Shown here: piece by piece, positions 56,082 through 64,000 of the stretch
Numbering within the stretch: the stretch's first letter is position 1
Layout: each line of letters opens with the position of its first letter
Assembly: GCA_022560025.1 (NCBI GenBank)
Contig: JAFISE010000023.1
Coordinates: forward strand, 1 to 64,000
Length of the DNA: 64,000 bases
From: Stagonosporopsis chrysanthemi
Lineage: Eukaryota; Ascomycota; Dothideomycetes; Pleosporales; Didymellaceae
Reading direction: 5' to 3'
Position numbers and translations under genes: made by a program
The notes under the pieces: model-generated
Told to the model about the DNA's origin: nothing
Database searches by the model: none
The model's input: the letters and a program-made list of their open reading frames with translations, nothing else

Positions 56082-57914
56082 CTACTGCTTCCCAAACGAC
56101 TCGGTCAGCGGACTGACCCCCGTCCCCAGCCCGCCGCTCCGGGGCGCGCTGGTGAAGGTCGCCTCGTCGCTGGGCGCCCAGCTCATGTTCTCCGTCGGAA
56201 TCGCACTACTGTGCCCCTCACGCTCAGGCACGTAGCCGTCCGGGCGCGGGAGCTGGATTTCCTGCCACCGGGCGGTGCTGGCGGGGGAGCGGGGCACGGC
56301 GCTCTCGGCGGGAAGTTCGACGGGGGCGTTGTTGAGGCTGACGACGCGCTTGTGGTCGGGCGAGAAGGCCATGGCCGCAGGCGATGCCAGTTCGGTGAGC
56401 GGCGTGCCGCCTATTTCTTGCGGGGGGAGCGGTGCGCCGGCTTTGAGGGCAGCGGCTGCGCTGGTGCCGGGGAGGTGCGCGTCGGAGCCTGCGTCTTTGG
56501 CTTCGGTGGCGGCCAGTTCGTACTTCTGTGCGTCCTGGTGGCGGCGGCGGCGGATGAGGAAGTAGGCTACGAGGCCGAGAATTGCGAACAGCAGGACTGC
56601 GCCAACTACGATGCCGGCTATGGCGCCAGCGCCGAGTGAGCTTGAAGAGCCGTTGTTGGGTTCTTTAGAGCTGTTGCTGGGTTCTTTGTACCCTGGTGGG
56701 TAGATGGTGACGATCTTTTCGACTGCTTGTGGGACGGTGAACAATGCTTGGGCGACGGTGAAGTTCGATCGTTCGTAGTCTACGATTAAATATGCCTCTT
56801 GTAGTAATGTCCGCCCGAGCACGTATTGTGTGTCGTTGGCCGCGCGACGTATGGGAAAGTATCGTGTGGCGTTTGCGTAGTATGGATATGAGGCCTGCAG
56901 GTCGAACGAGCCATAGGGGAGCTTAATATTTGTGTACTGCGTCGATGTGTTTTGCATTGAGTTGACCAGTTTTATGGTGATGACGGGATTAAGTGTCGTT
57001 AGATTAGCATGAATGGTCTCGTTTACGAGGTACAGATCGGTGTACGGATCATATGTAAGGCCAAAAGCCTGCTCAAACTGCGTGCATATGTCCGTTGGTA
57101 GCCAGAGTTGAGCAGCTGTCGAGTCAATCACCGAGAAGTGTGCCCCAGAAGAGAGCGAGACTGTTCCCTGTAAGGTGTTCGTTGCCGTGATGCTGTCCAC
57201 GCCAACCGTGAGCAGCTTTGAAGGATCCGACGAAAAAGTGAATGAGAAATCGTTATCGTTTGGAGTGAATCGCGACGAGTCGTAACCGCCCAAGACCAAG
57301 CTCCCAAACACCGACTTCGGTCTATACCTTGCACCAGCTGCGTACCCATAGGACAGACTGGGTATTCGCGAGGCATTCCGAAGGTTCCACATCATAGACT
57401 TTTGAGGCTCACTCAGGCTCGAGAAACTCGACTCGGCCTGACCCAGAGGAAGCACACCCATAAAGTAGTCCATATCCGCAACTGCCGCGACAACTTGTCG
57501 ATCGAGCGAGGTCGGATTGTTGTCTGTGTAGGTATTGGCAGCAGGACCGAGCGAGACATGGTCATATCCAAACAGACCATCGGCTGTCATGTTCAGCGCA
57601 TCCTCGAGGTCCACTCCGTACTGCCCAATGGCCGACCACGCGGTCGACTTTTCAACCTGGAATCCTGTGTTCTGTGTCGAGTCGAACACCTCTGCGCCGC
57701 GCATGCTTGCGCAATTCAAGGGATCGGTCGGTTGACTGCATCCCTCAGGTGGGACAGCGTAGGTGACGCCGCTCTTGGTGGATGGGAGTACGCGGAAGTC
57801 CTGGCCTGGTATCCCCACGCTGATCGCAAACGTGCTCCAGAATCCATCGTTCCCATCGAATTGCTGCGTCGGAGGGACGCTGTACGGCGTGACAGCCACG
57901 GGTGAAGAAGACAT
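56082..57914 (-). CDS. Aspartic-protease-like (pepsin A1 fold) membrane protein lacking DTG motifs
   Basis: One open exon of 610 residues. The N-terminal half has the layout of fungal A1 peptidase-like proteins (DGNDGFWSTFAISVGIPGQDF, then PPEGC). Where the first catalytic DTGS should be, it has LPSTKSG (43-49), with no Asp. The second motif site reads VIDSTAAQLWLP, with Asp about 264 but DST instead of DTG/DSG. Catalysis is therefore doubtful. YFMGVLPLG, SLVLGGYDSSRF and YVLGRTLLQEAYLIVDYE support the fold. After a Ser/Asn-rich linker, AIAGIVVGAVLLFAILGLVA (about 425-450) is a membrane span followed by RRRR and a cytosolic tail of about 150 residues. No signal peptide is visible at the ATG, and no upstream exon supplying one could be found, so the 5' end may be incomplete. 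N-glycosylation sequons are many in the outer part. Confidence 0.82.
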   Translation of the reverse strand: MSSSPVAVTPYSVPPTQQFDGNDGFWSTFAISVGIPGQDFRVLPSTKSGVTYAVPPEGCSQPTDPLNCASMRGAEVFDSTQNTGFQVEKSTAWSAIGQYGVDLEDALNMTADGLFGYDHVSLGPAANTYTDNNPTSLDRQVVAAVADMDYFMGVLPLGQAESSFSSLSEPQKSMMWNLRNASRIPSLSYGYAAGARYRPKSVFGSLVLGGYDSSRFTPNDNDFSFTFSSDPSKLLTVGVDSITATNTLQGTVSLSSGAHFSVIDSTAAQLWLPTDICTQFEQAFGLTYDPYTDLYLVNETIHANLTTLNPVITIKLVNSMQNTSTQYTNIKLPYGSFDLQASYPYYANATRYFPIRRAANDTQYVLGRTLLQEAYLIVDYERSNFTVAQALFTVPQAVEKIVTIYPPGYKEPSNSSKEPNNGSSSSLGAGAIAGIVVGAVLLFAILGLVAYFLIRRRRHQDAQKYELAATEAKDAGSDAHLPGTSAAAALKAGAPLPPQEIGGTPLTELASPAAMAFSPDHKRVVSLNNAPVELPAESAVPRSPASTARWQEIQLPRPDGYVPEREGHSSAIPTENMSWAPSDEATFTSAPRSGGLGTGVSPLTESFGKQ

Positions 57915-59055
57915 TGTGGTAGCGAACGTAGGTACAAAAAGAAATCAGGGGCTGTGGGCGACAGCGCAAATCACAGGCCTTCAGGTAGGCATATCGTCCA
58001 GATTGCAACGTCGAGTGTTCTTTCTCAAAGGCCAACTCTTCCAGATCCGGGCCCAGACGAGGGCTCGTCGGAACAGGAGAACCGTGGTCTGGGGCTAAGA
58101 CCGTGAGGAGTCGTGTGAATCATGGTTCTCCTGGCGGGAGCTGAGCTAACAGCTGTTGCGGGCCCCGCGCGCCAGCCAATATTGGCCGCAGCTCCTTGAT
58201 TCGGCAGAATCACGAGCGTGCAGGGAGACAGACGCCAAAAATACGAGGTTCCACGGTAAGGGCGCCGACGGAGCGAGGGGATGAGGTCAAGGGTGGAGCT
58301 GGTCGATCTCGAGGCCAATGAGGGAAGGCGCACTCACAACGCCAACGCGTCCCATGCTGAGCGCCGACCTTGAACCATCAACCTCATCGCCAGATCCCAG
58401 CCGCACGGTGCCTGCAGCTCAGCAGCGCCGCCTGCTCAACCAGATAAACGCACCTCGCAACGCGGACTTGAAACACGCCTCCATGTAACGTGTCAGCCCA
58501 GTCAGCACCATTTGCCGTGCAAGTGAGGGCAGTATGATGTCTGCTTGTGGCGATCGCTCACCTTAACCGAATGCGGACAATTCATGGTTTTGTACGACCA
58601 GATCGAGGGTCGCATTCCACGCTTCCTCGCCCAGGCGTTGAAGGCACGCTTTGATTGGCGTCCGTGAATTCGGTGTGCTGGGCAGACTTTAGAGCCACCG
58701 CTGCTTCTACGAGCTGACAGACCGTGTAACAGCGACGATATGCGTTGTCATAGCTCTGCAGAGCCTTAGCTCAGCTGTCAGAGCACGGCCACATTTCCAG
58801 CGATCTGCTGCAGCCCGTTTGGAGTGCCCAGCTCTCCATCCGCTAGCTGCCACTAAATGATGGGCGCATGGATCACACAGCTACCTATTCATAGCGCCGG
58901 GTGGCTGTCGAGACTTCCAACTTGTGTGGCCTCCAGAGTCCAGACGAACCTCTTCATCTCTCGAAGCTTGCCTTGCACCAATTCACCCGCAGGCTGCCTG
59001 CAACGTCTTTGTCTGCGCTTCGCATAGTCGTTCGTTCATGTATCGAAGCTGAAGC
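57915..59055. promoter_or_regulatory. Divergent intergenic region between protease-like and GPI-protein genes
   Basis: The two genes read outward from this 1.1-kb stretch. No exon was recognised, although a missing first exon of the protease-like gene could lie here. No specific site is assigned. Confidence 0.4.
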
Positions 59056-62000
59056 ATGTTGAGGCTCGCCCTGGTGGGGACAGTGTCGCTTGTGGCTGTC
59101 TCTAATGGCGCTCCGAACAACGCAACAAGTAGGCGTTCTCGTATACTGCGGCGATCAGACAGATCACTAATTCGATACAGGATGTACGCCTACCGTGCTT
59201 GACTTGTCTTTGCTACGGCTGATGTGATTCATAGACAGCAATTCCTCACTTCCAGTTGGCAGTCCTTCGTTCGCAAGTCAGCTTTACTCTGTGGCAGACG
59301 AGACGCCCTCTTCAGTCGCTGTATTGTCTAATAGCAGGATTCCGGAATCTAACGGGCCAACGACACGGAGTCTGGAGTACTCTGCGGTCGATTTGACGCC
59401 CTCCGCCGACGTTATTACCCTCACAGTCCTCACAGTATCCGATGAACCGACGACACATAGTCCAGACTACTCTGTGGTCGATCTAACACCTTCTGCCGAC
59501 GTTACCATAATCACAGTACTCACGGTACAGACACCTTCAAGTTTCTCCTACGCACCCAATTCGCTCACGTCCGGTGTTGCGTTGAGCTTTGACTCTGAAT
59601 CACCAGCCTCAACGAAGACCAGCTCCCTATCCGGGAGCGAACATGATCCCTCAACTGACTCAATATTCGGCGTTCTGCCCTCTCAAGCACCATTCCCCTA
59701 CAAGAACGCCACACGGACTTTGAGCGTCGGCAGCGGGACTTCGCCTGCCAGCTCGGTCTTTAGAGGGCGATGTACCGGCTGCGCACTTGCTGCGCTGAAC
59801 CCAATGACGACGTCTTACCAATCAGAAATGTTCGGCCCTTGGACCAGCTTGGTGGTAACCGAAACTATCCTCACTGAGTTTATCACGTACCTCGACAATT
59901 CAACCATTGACACCGTTGTCACCGAGACAAAGACCGTCAACCAGACGAAGACCGTTGGCTGGATTACTGACACTGCGGCTGAGTTCAACGTCTACCTGCC
60001 GACACCAGGATTGGACCTGACTTTGGATGTGGGACCGACGTATGTAATCTACACGAGCCTGTTTGGCGGTCCTGATGCGCAAGTCGCTGCAACCGCTCCC
60101 AACAATGCAACACATAGCAAATTGAGGTCACCCAAGAGCACCTGTCGGCCTCAAGTTTCAAGTCTGACTGGCTGGATACCGACTCAAACGCAGAACTGGG
60201 ACTTCTTTATCCAAACATTTGCCAACGGGTCCGCACCATCGCCGACAGATTTCGATGCTCCTGTGCCGTTACCTTCCGACCTTCAGAACTTTCTAGCTAT
60301 GGATCCCGACCTTCAGTCCCGTTTTCAAGATGCTGATATTGCCACCTGTACACCAGTTGGCCTGGAAGATATGTTGATCGGTAATCCGAGCAGGACGTTC
60401 GCCCCACAGCTTCCGACGACGAGACCTGCAGAAATATCCTCACCCAAGGGCACAGCAACTCTTACAGCAACTCTTCCAGCAACGACGGCCGCGCCGCCTA
60501 TGTTTTCAAGGCCAGGCACCAATACTTATCTTTCGACAACATATGCTTCGACTTCTAAGCACATAACTAAGCAAGGCTGTTTGAGATGTGACACGAAAGC
60601 TGGTGACCGACCACAGACTCCGGGGCCTCCACCGCAAGACCCGAACACGGACAATATCAACGGCAAACCAGCCCCCACAAATTCGCCTGATCCGAAGGAC
60701 GACGACCTGCCAAAGTCCAACGACAGCCCGAACAGAAATAGCAAGCCTCAGAATCAACCCCCAAACACGCCGCAGCCCCCTTCGAAGCCAGATATCAAGA
60801 CAACGCCGAGTATACCAGACTTCATCAGCTCAGTGGTTTCAGACAACCCCGATCTTACCCGGAAGCCACAAGAGCAGCCCACGGGTCCGGCGCAGACTAT
60901 TACTATCGGGAACAGCGAGGTGACTTTGAAGCCTCAGCCAACGAATCAGCAAAGCAATGCACCTACGATGATCATCATCGGGACACAAACGGTCACTGTT
61001 GGTCAGACGACGACCATCAACGGCGTTGCTGTTGCTGTGCCCACTGCTGGAGGAGGCTCCACGATCGTAATTGGTGACAAGACCATCGACATCAATCCTC
61101 GCATCACCCCAGCACCAATGCCAATTCTTACCGTCGGACACAACACGATCACGGCGAACCCGCAGGGGCAGTTGGTTATTGGCACAGAGACACTGCAACG
61201 AGGCGGTCCCATTCTAGTACTTGATGACCAGACACTTTCGCTGGGCCCGAATGGAAAGATAGCTATTTGGAATAGCGCTTCGCAGACTCTTGTGACCATG
61301 AACGGCCAGCCAGCAGTGACATTTGGTGGCGACGCGGTCACGGCTAAGATTCTCCGTGGTACTACCGTTTTCGTCCTCGGCGACAGAACCCTTGGGCCGG
61401 GTAGCGCAATCACAGTCGACGGCACGACGTTCAGCCTTCCAGAGGGATTCCACGGCTCGAGTATTGTTATCAACGGCCAGACGCAACGTCTTAGCGCTGG
61501 CCTACCGGTGTTGACTGCCGACAACTCAAAGATCATAGCAACAGTCGCAGATGGTACAACCGAGTTCGTGCTCGCACCTGGGCAGACACTCACTCCCGGC
61601 GGCGAGCTCATTATCCGTGGCACAACATACAGTCTCCCCATCGAAGGGCAAGGATCGACCATCGTTATCAACGGCGCAACGTCGCGCCTCAATCCTTCGC
61701 ATCTCCCTGTCTTGCCGTTCAGTAATGGGGTCGTGACTGCCTCGATCGCCCACGGCACGACAGCTTTCGTATTCGGCCCAGACGAGACCCTCACGCCAGG
61801 CGGTATTGTCACGATCTCAGGCACCACCCTCTCGCTCCCGGCTTCAGGCTCAGGGACTGTCGTTGTAATCAACGGTGTGACATCAACATTTGGATCGGGA
61901 TCAGACATGGGCATCATTACCTCCGCACCGCCCATCGTGGTAGACGGACAAACCCTCACGGCGACCACGCGTGACGGGACTGTCGAGTATGTGCTCAACT

Positions 62001-62299
62001 CCGCTACGACACTCCTCCCGGGTGGCCAGGTTGTGGTTGACGGAACCACGTATTCTCTCCTCCCGGGCGGCACGGCGGTTGTCGTGAACGGCAAGACAAG
62101 CACGCTTTCAAGCGCACCTGCAAGCAACACTGCAAGCACTACTGCAAGCACGACCGAGCGCGGCGCGGGCGACTTCATCGCGAGTGGCATTGGAGAGTCG
62201 AGTCGAGGAGACGGGAGCTGGGCGCATGGCGGTGGAGCAGATAAATGGGTGGAGAGGTTGGTGATGGGTGCTGCTGGCTGGCTGCTGTGGATGGCATGA
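59056..62299 (+). CDS. Repeat-rich, putatively GPI-anchored cell-surface protein
   Basis: Two exons (59056-59128, 59235-62299; the 106-nt intron was chosen to keep phase) give 1045 residues. Residues 1-18 (MLRLALVGTVSLVAVSNG) are a signal peptide. A tandem repeat of about 30 residues follows near 60-115 (YSAVDLTPSADV / YSVVDLTPSADV), then a Ser/Thr domain with many N-x-T sites and a Pro/Asn/Lys-rich hinge (about 435-530). The C-terminal half carries at least four units of about 70-75 residues, each with GTT-x-F/Y-VL, a TLxPGG step, a DGTTxSLP-type strand and a VVINGxTSxL-type strand. It ends in a Thr/Ser stalk and LVMGAAGWLLWMA, a short hydrophobic tail typical of a GPI signal. Likely wall or adhesion protein; the ligand is unknown. 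Confidence 0.85.
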
Positions 62300-63069
62300 T
62301 GTTATCTACGGAAAGGACAATTCGGTTTGCATTCAAGCGCGGCGTTTGGGAAAGGGATCGTTGGGATGACGAACTTACAGATCAAGGGATATACACAAGG
62401 ACCACGGAAAAGCTCGGGATACGGATATTACTTAATGACAGCGCTTCAGCAACAGCAACAAGCTTTAGATACTCCCATAGCGATGAATTGCCACATACAT
62501 GATTTATACCATAACACCACACGCAAACAACCAAAATGCTGCTCGCTCAATCAATCCCGGTCGTCAAGTCGTTGCCTCGGCCCACCGCATTCCTAATCCG
62601 GCGATCCTCCCCACCCCTTCACATGCAACACCCCCTGCTCTCATGCTCGCCCCGCACGACCCGCACGACACCCCAGTCCCCCGGATTCGTCCACACATCG
62701 CGCCGTGCCTCGGCACAGCGACGACGGCCCGTCACGTGGTGTGCTCACAGCTTCGCAGCCGGAGTGGGCGCAATGGGCTGGCGCGGAGTCAGCATACGAT
62801 GTAACATGTGACGGGACAAGCAAGGACAAGCGAGGACAAGCAAGGATGAGCGCGGTGTGTTCAGGCAAAGCAGTACAGGTGCATGAGATCAACATTTCAG
62901 AACAGGTAGAGGTTTGTGATGTAAAGGGGCTTTTTGCATTCTGCTCTGCTCTGTTTTTTTTGTTTGGACTTGGTTTGCTTTGCTTACAGGCCTTCTTTGG
63001 ACCTCGATGGTGGTGGGTATGGTAGTTACAGGAAGACTCGTTACGAGAGGAAGGAAAGAGGTGGGTTTT
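62300..63069. other. Convergent 3' region between GPI-protein and malate synthase genes
   Basis: Both flanking genes end here. There are no recognised exons. A short pentamer-like run (GGACAAGCAA/GGACAAGCGA) lies at about 62814-62848. Confidence 0.5.
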
Positions 63070-63969
63070 CTACAACTTGGAGGCCGGGCGGGAGGCACCT
63101 ACGTTTGTGATTTCGTTGTACAGCAGGCTGTTCAATGTTAGTTTCTCCTCAGCAAGATATACAGGGTTTAGATGGGTGACTTACGAAGTGAGGAACTCGG
63201 CGTAGTCCTCACCGGTGACCTGGGTCTCGAAGTACTTGGCTGCAAGGTGGAACTTGTTACCCTTAGGCGCCTTCTCGTTCAGCTTCTCAGTCTGCTCCTT
63301 CAGCAGCTTGAGCGCGTAGTCTTTGGTGACGGTCTGGCCCTCGGCGGTCTTGACGCCGTGCCTTGTCCACTGCCATAGCTGGGAGCGCGAGACCTCGGCG
63401 GTGGCGGCATCCTCCATGAGGTAGTTGATGGGCACGCAGCCGACGCCGCGGATCCAAGCCTCCATGTAGCTGAGGCCTATATCGAGGTTCTGGCGGATGC
63501 CGGCCTCGGTGATCTTGCCGGGAACGTTCATGTTGAGCAGGTCGTTAGCGGAGATGTTGACGTCCTCGCGGCGCACGTGCATCTGGTTGGGTGTGGGCAT
63601 GTGCTCGTTGAAGATATCGGATGCGATCTTGGCGAGCGCAGGGTGGGCGACCCAGGTACCGTCGTGGCCGGCGCGTACTTCGCGGAGCTTGTCGTTCCTG
63701 ACCTTAGCCATGGCGGCATCGTTGGCCTTCTGGTCGTTCTTAATGGGAATCTGCGCAGCCATACCGCCCATAGCATGAACGCCTCGCTTGTGGCAGGTCT
63801 TGATGAGCAGCTTGACGTAGGCGTCCATGAAGGGAGAGGTCATGGTGACGGCATCGCGGTCGGGAAGAACAAAGTTGGGGTTCTGGCGGAATCGCTTGAT
63901 GGTGTTGAAGATGTAATCCCAGCGTCCGCAGTTCAAACCAGAAGAGTGGTCACGGAGCTCGTAGATGAT
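63070..63969 (-). CDS. Malate synthase, peroxisomal (3' part, truncated by the window end)
   Basis: Makes malate from glyoxylate and acetyl-CoA in the glyoxylate cycle. Visible coding exons are 63185-63969 and 63070-63127, joined in phase to about 280 C-terminal residues of a protein usually near 540. The first exon starts at [19 protein letters not shown]. Typical blocks follow: [18 protein letters not shown], the HDGTWVAHP stretch, [21 protein letters not shown] and [12 protein letters not shown]. The protein ends ASRPASKL, a PTS1 peroxisomal import signal. The 5' exons lie beyond base 64000. An intron occupies 63970 onward (acceptor ATTCAG). The gene is partial because of the window, not broken. 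Confidence 0.95.
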
Positions 63970-64000
63970 CTGAATTCGATTAGCAAACAATCATGACCTG

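Noticed and set aside
59129..59234. Two introns with a tiny exon between them in the GPI-protein gene
   Set aside because: An AG at about 59181 would allow it, but reading phase then needs a 3-nt exon; one 106-nt intron keeps phase simply.
61003..62190. Minus-strand frame of 395 codons
   Set aside because: Antisense of the repeat region of the GPI-type protein; its apparent repeats come from the sense repeats.

Overview
The window is nuclear DNA from a filamentous ascomycete (Pezizomycotina; a Dothideomycete would fit, but the sequence alone does not prove it). The evidence is short GT-AG introns of about 45-110 nt with CTGAC-like branch points, Zn2Cys6 regulators, a HET-domain relic, a New1/EF3-type ABC ATPase, a GPI-anchored Ser/Thr-rich wall protein, and a tRNA-Lys(CTT) ending in a pol III T-run. 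Genes lie on both strands. Gene models were spliced by eye: exon edges were chosen on GT/AG, branch point, reading phase and family continuity, and a few may be off by a base or so.

Layout. 0.6-1.9 kb: Zn2Cys6 regulator (-), followed by 5.5 kb of gene-free, microsatellite-rich DNA. 7.4-13 kb: DUF2461 protein (-), divergent from TYW3 (+), a SAM methyltransferase with a His-rich insert (+) and a possible small membrane protein (-). 14.3-18.5 kb: mitochondrial 2-methylisocitrate lyase (-) head to head with mitochondrial 2-methylcitrate synthase (+). 19-22 kb: membrane-anchored GH3 beta-glucosidase (+). 22.1-23.6 kb: broken HET gene (-). 24.6-28.1 kb: New1/EF3-type ATPase (+). 28.5-33.4 kb: a divergent protein kinase (-) and a large VWA plus RING/RBR-like E3 protein (-), the latter divergent from a class I O-methyltransferase (+, 34.2-35.0 kb). 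35-39.8 kb: no gene recognised. 39.8-41.3 kb: second Zn2Cys6 regulator (+). 41.3-50 kb: no protein gene recognised, one tRNA-Lys and some local repeats. 50.1-52.7 kb: Rgp1 (-). 53.6-54.1 kb: small hydrophilic protein (+). 54.6-56 kb: relics of a Zn-cluster gene, poly-G tracts and a 10-N assembly gap inside a duplicated segment. 56.1-57.9 kb: aspartic-protease-like membrane protein without the usual DTG motifs (-). 59.1-62.3 kb: repeat-rich GPI-type wall protein (+). 63.1-64 kb: 3' part of peroxisomal malate synthase (-), cut by the window end.

Functional themes. Two enzymes of the methylcitrate cycle (propionyl-CoA detoxification in mitochondria) share one promoter region, and an enzyme of the glyoxylate cycle (malate synthase ending in SKL) lies 45 kb away. 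The other genes are housekeeping (tRNA wybutosine synthesis, translation, Ypt6 GEF) or surface and secretory functions. I saw no secondary-metabolite cluster, CRISPR array or intact transposon. The least conventional protein is the VWA/RING/RBR-like one. The most informative DNA-level feature is the degenerate Zn-cluster relic near 54.7 kb.
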